A stretch of DNA of 64,000 bases from Lachnospiraceae bacterium YSB2008. Lineage in GTDB: Bacteria > Bacillota > Clostridia > Lachnospirales > Lachnospiraceae. The notes beneath the pieces are model-generated. The model ran no database searches, was not told the origin of the DNA, and saw only the letters and a program-made list of their open reading frames with translations. Below are positions 54,002-63,925 of the stretch, piece after piece. The stretch lies in NCBI GenBank assembly GCA_000687655.1, contig JHWR01000007.1, forward strand, positions 1-64,000, given 5' to 3'. The translations under genes were made by a program, and so were the position numbers. Every line of letters begins with the position of its first letter. Within the stretch, counting starts at the first letter, position 1.

Positions 54002-55054
54002 TTAGACTATCTCAAGTATCGTATTAACCATGAGATCGTTTTGTTTTGGCTTCATGAACGAAAATCTTATATAATTACTTCCAAGCCCGCGGATATCACT
54101 GCAGTCCCTTATGATGATGCCGCGGGTTCTGCAATGCTCAGCTACTGCCTTTGCATCTATGTTATCTTTAAGCAGTTTACAGAGCATGAAGTTTGCTTCA
54201 GGCTTGTAGAGCTTTATGGTCTTGCAGGTTGACATTGCAAGATATACAAGACTTCTCTCTGTATGGATCATTGACTTGGATTCTTCTATGAAGATTCGGT
54301 CGCTCAGCATAACTGTTCCTGCTACTGCGGAAAGTGAAGCAAGATTATTCTTGGTGCTTGTTATGTTGATGATTTCAATATTGTCAGGATTGCTGTGAAC
54401 TGCGTAGGCCAGTCTTATGCCCGGAACGGCGAAGAACTTGGATACACTTCTCATTACAGCTATGTTCTCATATTCTTTGGTAAGAGGTATGCTTGTAAGT
54501 TCACTTTCGTTGTCTGTGAACTCTACATACATCTCATCAATAAGCAGGAATACGTCAAGTTCCTTACAGGTCTTGGCAAGTATCTCCATGTTTTCTCTGT
54601 CTATAGACTTGGATGAAGGGTTGTTTGGATTGCTTATGATGATCATGTCATAAGAAGAGTCTATGCTGTGGCACAGCTTGGCAAGATCTATCTCAAAATC
54701 CTCCTCTTCATTAAGATCGAAGAAGTCAACTTCACTTCCGTAGGATTTAAGTACATTCTCATACTCTATAGGACCCGGTGAGAGAAGAAGGGCTTTCTTC
54801 GGCATAACCAGGGCTGCGAAAAGTCTGAGGATGTCGGACGATCCATTTCCAAGTACAACATTCTCGTCAGAAACATCTACATACTCTGATATAGCCTTCT
54901 TCAGATTATCATAATAAACATCCGGATAAGTCACGACTGCGTCGATGTTTTCCTGGATTGCTCTCTTGACTGAATCAGGTGTTCCGAGAGGATTGACATT
55001 TGTATCAAAATGAACCGTTTGATATTGTTCGATTCTAAGTGTTGCTTTACTCAT
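54002..55054 (-). CDS. PLP-dependent class I/II aminotransferase (HisC/CobD-like)
   Basis: 350 residues on the minus strand. The fold-type I signs are NGSSDILRLFAALV (PLP phosphate region), SNPNNPSSKSIDRENM, DEMYVEF and the Schiff-base Lys in MRSVSKFFAVPGIRLAYA. Overall similarity is to histidinol-phosphate aminotransferase and threonine-phosphate decarboxylase. The substrate cannot be fixed. With hisA 50 kb away, a histidine role is conceivable but unsupported. It is transcribed against its left neighbours and divergent from the DUF5717 operon. Confidence 0.85.
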   Translation of the reverse strand: MSKATLRIEQYQTVHFDTNVNPLGTPDSVKRAIQENIDAVVTYPDVYYDNLKKAISEYVDVSDENVVLGNGSSDILRLFAALVMPKKALLLSPGPIEYENVLKSYGSEVDFFDLNEEEDFEIDLAKLCHSIDSSYDMIIISNPNNPSSKSIDRENMEILAKTCKELDVFLLIDEMYVEFTDNESELTSIPLTKEYENIAVMRSVSKFFAVPGIRLAYAVHSNPDNIEIINITSTKNNLASLSAVAGTVMLSDRIFIEESKSMIHTERSLVYLAMSTCKTIKLYKPEANFMLCKLLKDNIDAKAVAEHCRTRGIIIRDCSDIRGLGSNYIRFSFMKPKQNDLMVNTILEIV

Positions 55055-55090
55055 AGACTATGATTTTCCCTTTTAAAAAAGACTTGTATT

Positions 55091-55099
55091 TGTTATAAT
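55091..55099 (+). promoter_or_regulatory. Extended -10 promoter of the DUF5717 operon
   Basis: TGTTATAAT is a perfect extended -10 element; the -35 region is only A/T-rich. It gives a leader of about 130 bases to the ATG at 55241. A hairpin ACCCGTGC/GCATGGGT (55204-55228) lies immediately before the ribosome-binding site and could mask it. Confidence 0.55.
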
Positions 55100-55240
55100 A
55101 CTATAGTGTATGTCCATTTGTGGATAAACTCAGAAGTATTTTACAACATTACACATTGCATTATCAAGTATTTTCTATATGTGATTGCCGGATGCAATTA
55201 CATACCCGTGCTGTGCGTCGGCATGGGTTGGAGGGGGAAC

Positions 55241-58200
55241 ATGAAGGCGATTGTTGAACAATATGCGAAGGGAATCTTCGCCATAGACCGTCCTTTGGTC
55301 AGAGTGTCAGAGGACCACATACAGAAGAGCATAGAAGCCGGAACATTGTACGCCGGTTCATTTATGGTTGAAAGCGAAAATGATTATCCTATCAAGGGTA
55401 TGGTCTATGACAGTAGATATATACTCCGATTTGAGACTCATAACTTCATCAGCAGGAGGTTTGAGGTTAAGTATACTCTCGATGCCACCTGTCTTGAAGA
55501 GGGACAGACATTTTCAGGGCATATCAGCGTCATCACTGATGGCGGTGAATTCTCTATACCTTATGACATAGACATAGTGTCCCCTTGCATAAGATATAAC
55601 GGAAGCAGAATAGATGATCTCTTTAAGTTTGCAACTCTCGCTGAAAGAAACTGGAGCGAAGCAGCTAAGCTTTTTGTAGATGAAAGCTTCAGACGTACAT
55701 TTATTGATAAGGACCCGCTTACCAAGCAGGTTTATACAAGTCTTCTTGAGAGCCGTTCCATTAACCAGTCCATGGAAGAGTTCCTGGTAATGGTTCATAA
55801 GAAGAGAACTGTAACACTTTCTGTTGATAAGCCGAGATTTGAGCTGGAGATGCCTGCAGAGACTGAGGCTATAACTGTTGAAATCAGCAAGAATACATGG
55901 GGACATACTTTCTCCGAGATTAAGAGTGACTGTGAATTCATCATATCATCGAAGAAATGTATAACGGAGCAGGATTTCAATGGAAATATCTGTGAACTGA
56001 AGGTGTACATATCTCCTGAACATGTTCCGGATGGCGAGAACAGCGGAAGGCTCACTATACAGAACATTTACCAGACTATACATGTAGATATACATCTCTC
56101 ACGTCCGAAGGCTATAAGACCGAATACGGAACAGAGAGCAAGGAAGCAGGAGTATAAGAGAAACAGGATCAATATCCTTCAGGCATATCTTGACTTCAGA
56201 ATGGACCGTATAGGTCTCGATGAATATATAAGCGATACCATAGAGGCTCTCCGTAATCTGAATGAACTGGATTCTGAAGAGGATCTCTACAGACTTGGTA
56301 TCATGCATATGAATATCCTGTCCGGTGACCTTGCAAAGGTTGAGCAGGAGTTCCTGCGTATAGAGGCAGATATAGACAAGAACCTTATGAGTAATCAGCA
56401 GAAGTGTTACTATAGCTATCTCAAGGCTCTTATGCTCAAGGATGAGGAGGCTATAGAGAAGGCTGCTACACTGATAAGGAGAACCTTCAGGACAGACGAA
56501 CCGAAGATATTCTATTTCTGGCTGCTCCTCTTTGTGGACACTGTTTATAACGAGGACAAGAACGCTCTCTATAACGAGCTTGAGAAGATGTATTATGACG
56601 GCGAGAACAGCCCTATCATCTATTTCGAGCAGTGTGACCTCTTCAATGCAAATCCTATGATGCTGAAGAAACTCGGAGATTTCGAGATCACGACTGTTAA
56701 GTGGGGCATAAGACATAAATACATTTCAGATGATGTTCTGAATGAGTTCGTCAAGATAGCCGGCAAGAATAAGGATTTCAATAAGCAGATATTTGATATC
56801 CTTAGACAGATTTACGACAAGAATATACTTGAGCTTTCCAAGTACAGTGACGATCCTGAGTATGGAACACAGGATAAAGAGACACGGGATGACGACTTCA
56901 AGGAAAGATTCACAGAGAATTTTGGTAGCGATTTTGATGCCGATGACGAATTATATGATGAAGATGAAGATATAGATTATCTCCTTGATGAGGATGAAGA
57001 TGAAGAGGAAAATGCTGAATCTGAAGATGAGGCCAGCCTTTCATTTCAGAAGAAGGAAAGAACGGAGAAGATAGTTAAGAAGGAGAATGAAAATGATGAA
57101 GTTCTCCGAAGCATATGCTCCATGCTCATCTCAGCAAACATGCTCGATACCAGGTATCACAGGTTTTATAAGGCAGCGGTACTGAAGAGCTTTAAGTTCA
57201 TAGGTTTAAATGAATGTTACATCAGAAGTATGAACCGTTCATCTTATGAACTGATTCCGACCTCTGTACTTATGTATCTGAATTACAAGAATACACTCAA
57301 TGATGAAGAGCTTGCATATCTCTATGCCAATGTTATCTACAACAAGGCAGAGAATATGAAGATTTATCATGAGTATTCTCCATCCATGGAAGATTTCATG
57401 GAGAACATGATTATCAAGGGTGAGGTAAACGACGACCTTACTGTTATCTATGATGAATTCCTGGAGCCGGAATCAGTAAGCTCCATGTTTGCGGGCAAGC
57501 TCATTAATATCATATTCAAGAGAAAGCTCGTCTGCTTCAACAAGAATGTCAGAGCAGTCATCATTAATCATGAAGAGCTTTCGGGCGAGCAGAGAGTTCC
57601 GCTCGTAAATGGAGAAGCATACGTTGAGATCATTTCCGACAATGCTTCAGTAATATTCGAAGACAATATGGGTAACCGCTATGCAGGTTCCATCCCATAC
57701 AGGTTCGAAAGGATAGTTGATGAGAAGGCATATATGCAGATATGCCGCGAGTACAGTCCTAAGGACTACAGAGTCATACTTTTCGACTATCAGAGCATTA
57801 AGGAATTCACTTACAAAAATGCAAAAGAAGTCAATGCCGCAAGAGAGGTTATTAACTGCGACAAGATTTCATATGATTATAAGCAGAAGGCATGTCTCAA
57901 TATCATAGAGTACTATCATGAGAATCTCGACAGAGATGTACTTATAAGATATCTCGACAGACTCGATATCGAGTACATGACTCATGCCAATACAAGAACC
58001 ATAATCTCATATCTCATCGATATGAATATGTTTGATAAGGCGTTCCAGGCGGTTAAGCTTTACGGCTTTAACGAGTTGGATGTAGATGAGCTGTACAGAC
58101 TTGCAGATTACGGTGTAAAGGATTCAGAAGGCTTCCTGAACGAAGACCTTATGTCTATCTGCCTGAATATCTACAAGACAGGTACTGTCAATTCAAATAT

Positions 58201-59068
58201 CCTTACATATATAATCATGAATTTCCACGGCGGACTTATGGAGCTTGCAGAACTCTTCAAGCTCGCAAAGGACAGAGTAAGTGATGTTTCACTCCTCGCC
58301 GAGAATACTCTCGCGCAGATGATGTTCACCAAGGGATTCATTGAATACATTTATGATATCTTTGCAACATATTATAATGGACGAAGCAGAGGACTTGTTG
58401 TAAAGGCATTCCTCAGACTTTGTGCATATAATTATCTCATCAAAGATGCACAGGTTCCAAGTAACATACTTGAGTGTCTCTACCTTGAAGTTGAGAAGGG
58501 TGATATAGATGATGAGATCAGCAAGATGGCTCTGATGCTTTACTTCAGTCATCTTGACAGATACAGCAACCAGCAGAAGAACTGGATATCTGAAAATGTA
58601 AGCCGCTTCATAGATGCAGGAAAGATACTTCCTTTCTTCAAGAGCTTCGCTTCATTTATAAGACTTCCGCAGGATGTCTTCCTCAAGACTTATCTTATCT
58701 ATAAGACTGAGAACAGAAGAGGAGTCTTTGTTGACTATTCATTCGATGCAGGAACGAGAGCAAAGGCTGTTACAAAGAGGAAGAGACTTGAAGAAGTCGT
58801 TACCGGACTTTATGTGCTTGAATTCGTTCTGTTCCACGGTGAGAGACTTGTATACAGCATAGTCGATGATGAAAATGGAAATGTAAAGATAGTCGAAAGT
58901 GATGTGCTTAAGACAAAGTCCTGGAATAAGAAGGAAAAGAACCGTTTCGAGATGATCAACAGTATGCTGGTTGATCAGGAAATGAGGAAGGACAACAAGC
59001 TTCTTCAGGATCTGGATGTTTATATCAATACGGTTCATCTGTTCGAGGAGAACCTGGATATACTGTAA
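55241..59068 (+). CDS. DUF5717-family giant cytoplasmic protein
   Basis: 1275 residues from the ATG at 55241, preceded by GGAGGGGG; the frame is open upstream but lacks a start signal. No signal peptide or membrane helix is visible. The first ~290 residues are beta-rich (two sandwich-like units, e.g. EVKYTLDATCLEEGQTFSGHI). They are followed by alpha-helical repeats of TPR-like character. A strongly acidic stretch lies at about 549-606 (DEDEDIDYLLDEDEDEEENA). More helices and beta segments end the protein. I associate it with DUF5717 of Lachnospiraceae, whose function is unknown. The constant partner genes suggest a complex with the next two products. Confidence 0.7.
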   Translation: MKAIVEQYAKGIFAIDRPLVRVSEDHIQKSIEAGTLYAGSFMVESENDYPIKGMVYDSRYILRFETHNFISRRFEVKYTLDATCLEEGQTFSGHISVITDGGEFSIPYDIDIVSPCIRYNGSRIDDLFKFATLAERNWSEAAKLFVDESFRRTFIDKDPLTKQVYTSLLESRSINQSMEEFLVMVHKKRTVTLSVDKPRFELEMPAETEAITVEISKNTWGHTFSEIKSDCEFIISSKKCITEQDFNGNICELKVYISPEHVPDGENSGRLTIQNIYQTIHVDIHLSRPKAIRPNTEQRARKQEYKRNRINILQAYLDFRMDRIGLDEYISDTIEALRNLNELDSEEDLYRLGIMHMNILSGDLAKVEQEFLRIEADIDKNLMSNQQKCYYSYLKALMLKDEEAIEKAATLIRRTFRTDEPKIFYFWLLLFVDTVYNEDKNALYNELEKMYYDGENSPIIYFEQCDLFNANPMMLKKLGDFEITTVKWGIRHKYISDDVLNEFVKIAGKNKDFNKQIFDILRQIYDKNILELSKYSDDPEYGTQDKETRDDDFKERFTENFGSDFDADDELYDEDEDIDYLLDEDEDEEENAESEDEASLSFQKKERTEKIVKKENENDEVLRSICSMLISANMLDTRYHRFYKAAVLKSFKFIGLNECYIRSMNRSSYELIPTSVLMYLNYKNTLNDEELAYLYANVIYNKAENMKIYHEYSPSMEDFMENMIIKGEVNDDLTVIYDEFLEPESVSSMFAGKLINIIFKRKLVCFNKNVRAVIINHEELSGEQRVPLVNGEAYVEIISDNASVIFEDNMGNRYAGSIPYRFERIVDEKAYMQICREYSPKDYRVILFDYQSIKEFTYKNAKEVNAAREVINCDKISYDYKQKACLNIIEYYHENLDRDVLIRYLDRLDIEYMTHANTRTIISYLIDMNMFDKAFQAVKLYGFNELDVDELYRLADYGVKDSEGFLNEDLMSICLNIYKTGTVNSNILTYIIMNFHGGLMELAELFKLAKDRVSDVSLLAENTLAQMMFTKGFIEYIYDIFATYYNGRSRGLVVKAFLRLCAYNYLIKDAQVPSNILECLYLEVEKGDIDDEISKMALMLYFSHLDRYSNQQKNWISENVSRFIDAGKILPFFKSFASFIRLPQDVFLKTYLIYKTENRRGVFVDYSFDAGTRAKAVTKRKRLEEVVTGLYVLEFVLFHGERLVYSIVDDENGNVKIVESDVLKTKSWNKKEKNRFEMINSMLVDQEMRKDNKLLQDLDVYINTVHLFEENLDIL

Positions 59069-59093
59069 CTAATACTTTCCGAAAGGAGAAGAC

Positions 59094-60395
59094 ATGGCTG
59101 ATAGCTTTTACATAGGTATGGATTTATGCTCGGATTTTACCCAGCTTTCATACTACAATGATATAAAAAGAGAGCCGGAATCGGTTAGTCAGCTCAATAA
59201 TAAAGAGACATACATGATGCCGAACATCCTTTTCTACAGCGTAGATTCGAAGAGATGGTATGTCGGCGGTGAAGCGTCAGAAGCAAGATTCACTGAGCAG
59301 GGTGTGGTCATTGACGGGATATTTGAGAATCTCGGGAATAAAGCTCCTGTAAAGGTCGGATCCGGTGAATATACTTATCCCGAGCTTTTTCTCATGATGG
59401 TCAAGCTTCATATCGATTCATTTCTCTATAGATATGAAGATGCGGTCGTGAAGAAGCTTGTTATATCAGTGCCTGAGTATAATCCTGAGATATATGCACT
59501 TCTGTCCCAGCTTTATTCAGAGATCGGTGTTCCGGAGGATTGCATAGAGATAACAAGTCATCTTGACAGCGGACTCTATTATATATTCAATCAACAGACG
59601 GATCTCTGGATCAACAGTGTTGCACTTTATGATTACAATGCTGACGGACTGAATTATTACAGGATAGATATTTCGAGAAACAGAAAGCCTGAGATCGTTT
59701 CGGTTATTCACGAAGACTATTCCGAGCAGATGAGTCTTTCCATTTATGGAAATGATACATACTCGATGGACAATGACTTCGCAAAGATAGCTGAACATGA
59801 GAATAAGCAGGCATACATTTCATCTGTATTCCTTACAGGTATAGGGTTCTCGGACAAATGGATGAAGAAGTCAACGAACGTTCTCTGCCAGGGCAGAAGA
59901 GTTTTCGTAGGACAGAACATATATACAAAAGGAGCCTGCTACAGAGCAGTCGGCGGCGAGTACGGCAGATTCTACGACAGGTTTTATGTTGAAACTAAAG
60001 AGAATGTACTCTATGATGTCGGAATCATAATTGATGAAGAGACAGAGGAGTTCGTTCCTATAGTCACAGGCGGCAAGCAGTGGTATAACACCAAGGGACG
60101 TATCGAGGTTATTCTTGATAATACAGACAGACTGAAGCTTTCATATCGAAGCATAGGCGGCGATATAGAAAAGCAGGAAGTTGTGCGCATCCACGGAATC
60201 CCGAAGAGACCTAACAAGACCACGAAACTTTCCATAGAAGTTGAGTATGACAGCCCTCTTGAAGGTGCGGTTATCATAAAGGATCTGGGCTTCGGCAAGC
60301 TCTTCCCTACGACTAATAAGATATATCGTAAGGAGTTCGTGCTGCCAAAGCCGGGTCAGGATTCGGAAGTGAAGGAGGAGATGCAGGATGTCTAA
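59094..60395 (+). CDS. DUF5716-like divergent actin/Hsp70-fold protein
   Basis: 433 residues, soluble, with AAAGGAG before the ATG. The start FYIGMDLCSDFTQLSYYN corresponds to the phosphate-1 loop of Hsp70/actin ATPases (IGxDLxxxxT). VALYDYNADGLNYYRIDI fits phosphate-2, and FLTGIGFSDKWM followed by RRVFVGQNIYTKGACYRAVGG fits the adenosine motif and its following strand. A C-terminal beta domain (about 310-425, IEVILDNTDRLKLSY) resembles the substrate-binding sandwich of Hsp70. ATP binding is inferred and not certain, since key Gly residues are changed. Its stop overlaps the next gene by 8 bases. Confidence 0.7.
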   Translation: MADSFYIGMDLCSDFTQLSYYNDIKREPESVSQLNNKETYMMPNILFYSVDSKRWYVGGEASEARFTEQGVVIDGIFENLGNKAPVKVGSGEYTYPELFLMMVKLHIDSFLYRYEDAVVKKLVISVPEYNPEIYALLSQLYSEIGVPEDCIEITSHLDSGLYYIFNQQTDLWINSVALYDYNADGLNYYRIDISRNRKPEIVSVIHEDYSEQMSLSIYGNDTYSMDNDFAKIAEHENKQAYISSVFLTGIGFSDKWMKKSTNVLCQGRRVFVGQNIYTKGACYRAVGGEYGRFYDRFYVETKENVLYDVGIIIDEETEEFVPIVTGGKQWYNTKGRIEVILDNTDRLKLSYRSIGGDIEKQEVVRIHGIPKRPNKTTKLSIEVEYDSPLEGAVIIKDLGFGKLFPTTNKIYRKEFVLPKPGQDSEVKEEMQDV

Positions 60396-61221
60396 AATTA
60401 TTGTATGTACATCAAAAAAAGCAGAGAATCCCTTTACATTTCTGAATACCAAGGTTGAGATATATTCATATGAGGAACTCTGTTTCTATATATATAACAA
60501 CACTGTGCTTATAAGTAAGTCGTCACTTTCCGACAAACTCTTCAACTGGATCAGGGATGAGCTCGGAATGACCGCGCTTTCGGACAAGCTTTTTGCAATA
60601 GCAAACAAGGCTTATCATGCGCAGGACCTTCTTATCGAGATACTCTCGGCAGGCGATTATATAGATGCTGACGAGATAAAAGAGTATATGGATGCATGGC
60701 AGAAGTACCGCAAGCTTTCCAAGCCTCAGAAGCTTAAGCTCAAGGCTGATGGATATCTCGGATACAGGCGTTACATCAAGGCTGCTACCATATATGACAG
60801 CATAATAGACGTGGCAGATACGATTACTGACAGAGAATTCCTCGGAAATGTATATCACAACAGAGGCGTTGCTGCTGCGAGCAACTTCGAGCTTGAAGAG
60901 GCAAAGGAATATTTCCTTAAAGCTCATGAGCTTAACGATAATGTAACCTCACTGAAGGGTTACTTCTACATCGTTGCCATTACCAGTGATACTGCTGATC
61001 TTCGTGAAGAGATACGCCGTATGGATCTTACAGAGGAGTATTTCGAGGAGATCATGATGGATATCGGTGATGCCAAGGATGATGTTTCAGAGATGACCAT
61101 CTTCGCTATGCTGCAGCGTGCGGTATATAACAAGATGCATAAAGACATAAATGAGTATGACAGAAGGATGGATATAATCCTTTCCTTACTTAAGGATGAA
61201 TTCAGAGAACAGGCAATATAA
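60388..61221 (+). CDS. TPR-like partner protein of the DUF5717/DUF5716 operon
   Basis: 277 residues, no membrane segment. The N-terminal ~75 residues (IVCTSKKAENPFTFLNTKVEIYSYEELCFYIYNN) are compact and mixed. From about 110 onward helical repeats follow; a TPR-like unit is visible in GNVYHNRGVAAASNFELEEAKEYFLKAHELN. GGAGG inside the upstream gene serves its ATG, so translation is coupled. The function is unknown. It probably binds the actin-fold protein or DUF5717. Confidence 0.65.
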   Translation: MSKIIVCTSKKAENPFTFLNTKVEIYSYEELCFYIYNNTVLISKSSLSDKLFNWIRDELGMTALSDKLFAIANKAYHAQDLLIEILSAGDYIDADEIKEYMDAWQKYRKLSKPQKLKLKADGYLGYRRYIKAATIYDSIIDVADTITDREFLGNVYHNRGVAAASNFELEEAKEYFLKAHELNDNVTSLKGYFYIVAITSDTADLREEIRRMDLTEEYFEEIMMDIGDAKDDVSEMTIFAMLQRAVYNKMHKDINEYDRRMDIILSLLKDEFREQAI

Positions 61222-61236
61222 GGAGCGTTTTAAACA

Positions 61237-63906
61237 ATGAGTAAAGAACTAGGCAAGACTTACAACCCGGCGGACATTGAAGGAAGACTTTATCAGAAAT
61301 GGATCGATAATGGATACTTCCATGCAGAAGTGGACAGGGACAAAAAACCATTCACTATAGTGATGCCGCCACCAAATATAACAGGACAGCTCCATATGGG
61401 TCATGCCCTTGATAATACCATGCAGGATATACTTATCCGTATGAAGAGAATGCAGGGCTATAATGCTCTCTGGCAGCCGGGTACAGACCACGCAGCTATT
61501 GCGACTGAGGTTAAGATCACAGAAGCACTTAAGGAACAGGGAATAGACAAGGCAGATCTTGGAAGAGACGGATTCCTGAAGCGTGCATGGGACTGGCGTA
61601 AGGAATATGGTGGACGTATCATCAGACAGCTTAAGAGACTCGGTTCTTCAGCTGACTGGGAGAGAGAACGCTTCACCATGGATGAAGGAAACAATAAGGC
61701 TGTAAACACAGTATTTAAGAAGCTTTACGATAAAGGCTGGATATACAAGGGTTCACGTATAGTAAACTGGTGCCCTGTTTGTGAAACAACCATCTCTGAT
61801 GCTGAGGTTATACATGAGGAGCAGCAGGGTAACTTCTGGCATATCAATTATCCGGTAGTAGGTGAAGAAGGACGATTTGTTGAGATAGCTACAACACGTC
61901 CGGAGACTCTTCTTGGTGATACTGCGGTAGCGGTTAATCCTGAGGATGAGAGATATACAGACATCATAGGCAAGACACTCATGCTTCCGCTTGTTAACCG
62001 TGAGATTCCGGTTGTTGCGGACAGCTATGTAGATAAAGAATTCGGAACAGGATGTGTTAAGATAACACCTGCTCATGACCCTAACGACTTTGAGGTTGGT
62101 AAGCGTCATGATCTTCCTGAGATAAACATCATGAATGATGATGCTACCATCAACTGCCCTGGAACAAGATATGACGGTATGGATCGTTATGAGGCAAGAA
62201 AGGCAGTTCTCGAGGATCTCGAGGCACAGGGACTTCTTGTAAAGACGGTTCCTCATACCCATATGGTAGGAACTCACGACAGATGTAAGACTACAGTAGA
62301 ACCGCTCATCAAGCCACAGTGGTTCGTAAAGATGAGTGAGATGATAGTTCCTGCAAGAAAGGCTGTCGAAGAAGGAAAGCTCAAGCTTGTTCCTGAAAGA
62401 ATGAACAAGGTTTATTATAACTGGATAGATAACATACGTGACTGGTGTATATCACGTCAGCTCTGGTGGGGACACAGGATTCCTGCATGGTACTGCCAGG
62501 ACTGCGGCGAGATAGTTGTTGATATGGAAGCACCATCAGTATGTCCTAAGTGTGGCGGCACACATCTTAGGCAGGATGAAGATACACTTGATACATGGTT
62601 CTCATCAGCACTCTGGCCTTTCTCAACTGTAGGCTGGCCTGATACTGATTCAGAGGATTATAAGTATTTCTTCCCTACAGATGTACTTGTTACCGGTTAT
62701 GACATTATATTCTTCTGGGTTCTCAGAATGGTATTCTCATCCATAGAGCAGACAGGTGAAATTCCGTTCCATACAGTTCTTTTCCACGGACTTGTAAGAG
62801 ATGAACAGGGTCGTAAGATGAGTAAGTCCCTCGGAAATGGAATCGATCCGCTCGAGGTTATCGAAAGCCACGGCGCAGATGCACTCCGTTTCATGCTCAT
62901 AACAGGAAATGCGCCTGGTAATGACATGAGATTCATCTGGGACAGACTTGATGCAAGCCGAAATTTCGCAAATAAAATCTGGAATGCTTCACGTTTCATC
63001 ATGATGAACATGGACACCGCAAAGGAAAAGGGCATAACAGATGAAATGATAGAGAACGTTACATTTGCAGACCTTACCCCTGCTGACAGATGGATCATAG
63101 CAAAGGCAAATACTCTGGTTCGTGATGTTACAGATAATATGGAGAAGTACGAACTCGGTATAGCAGCTGATAAGATTCATGATTTCCTCTGGGATGAGTT
63201 CTGTGACTGGTACATAGAGATGGTTAAGCCAAGACTCTGGAGCGATACTGATACTACCAAGGCGGCAGCGCTCTATACACTCCGCGAGGTTCTTTCTATA
63301 GGACTCAAGCTGCTCCATCCATATATGCCATTCGTAACAGAAGAGATTTACTGCACACTTACGGGCGATGAGTCCATTATGATAGCTCCATGGCCGGTTT
63401 ACAGCGAGGAGAGGAACTTCGAGAAGGAGTCAAATGATGTTGATATCATCAAGGAAGCTGTAAGGGCTATAAGAACAGTAAGAGCTGACATGAATGTTCC
63501 GCCTTCAAGAAAGGCTGCAGTTTATGTTGTATCTGAGAAGGAAGAGATAAGGAGAGTCTTTGAGGAAAGTAAGACCTTCTTCAGTACTCTCGGATATGCA
63601 AGTGAGGTTATTATCAGAGAAAACAAGGATGGCATAGGTGATGATGCAGTTTCTGCGGTAATCCATAACGCAGTAATGTATATTCCTCTTGCTGAGCTTG
63701 TTGATATAGACAAGGAGCTCGAGAGACTCGACAAAGAGAAGAAGAGACTCGAAGGTGAAATCAAGAGAGGTGAAGGAATGCTCGGTAATCCTAACTTCAC
63801 CGGTAAAGCTCCTGCTGAGAAAGTTGAGGCAGAGAGAGCAAAGCTTGCCAAGTACAAGGAAACCTATGAACAGGTCCTTCAGCGTATAGAACAGATGAAG
63901 GCATAG
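61237..63906 (+). CDS. valS: Valyl-tRNA synthetase
   Basis: 889 residues, class Ia. Motifs are HMGH (53-56), the CP1 editing domain with TTRPETLLGDTAVAVNP, a CxxC pair zinc region (CQDCGE and CPKCGG), DTWFSSALWPFSTVGWP and KMSKS (527-531). The C-terminal coiled coil is LDKELERLDKEKKRLEGEI-like and typical of ValRS. It follows the TPR gene by 15 bases without a T-box leader, so it is expressed from the DUF5717 operon promoter or an internal one. Confidence 0.98.
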   Translation: MSKELGKTYNPADIEGRLYQKWIDNGYFHAEVDRDKKPFTIVMPPPNITGQLHMGHALDNTMQDILIRMKRMQGYNALWQPGTDHAAIATEVKITEALKEQGIDKADLGRDGFLKRAWDWRKEYGGRIIRQLKRLGSSADWERERFTMDEGNNKAVNTVFKKLYDKGWIYKGSRIVNWCPVCETTISDAEVIHEEQQGNFWHINYPVVGEEGRFVEIATTRPETLLGDTAVAVNPEDERYTDIIGKTLMLPLVNREIPVVADSYVDKEFGTGCVKITPAHDPNDFEVGKRHDLPEINIMNDDATINCPGTRYDGMDRYEARKAVLEDLEAQGLLVKTVPHTHMVGTHDRCKTTVEPLIKPQWFVKMSEMIVPARKAVEEGKLKLVPERMNKVYYNWIDNIRDWCISRQLWWGHRIPAWYCQDCGEIVVDMEAPSVCPKCGGTHLRQDEDTLDTWFSSALWPFSTVGWPDTDSEDYKYFFPTDVLVTGYDIIFFWVLRMVFSSIEQTGEIPFHTVLFHGLVRDEQGRKMSKSLGNGIDPLEVIESHGADALRFMLITGNAPGNDMRFIWDRLDASRNFANKIWNASRFIMMNMDTAKEKGITDEMIENVTFADLTPADRWIIAKANTLVRDVTDNMEKYELGIAADKIHDFLWDEFCDWYIEMVKPRLWSDTDTTKAAALYTLREVLSIGLKLLHPYMPFVTEEIYCTLTGDESIMIAPWPVYSEERNFEKESNDVDIIKEAVRAIRTVRADMNVPPSRKAAVYVVSEKEEIRRVFEESKTFFSTLGYASEVIIRENKDGIGDDAVSAVIHNAVMYIPLAELVDIDKELERLDKEKKRLEGEIKRGEGMLGNPNFTGKAPAEKVEAERAKLAKYKETYEQVLQRIEQMKA

Positions 63907-63925
63907 ATAAAAGGATGTGGCAAAA

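Noticed and set aside
61222-61236. T-box riboswitch before valS
   Set aside because: Only 15 bases separate valS from the upstream gene; no room for a T-box and no terminator.
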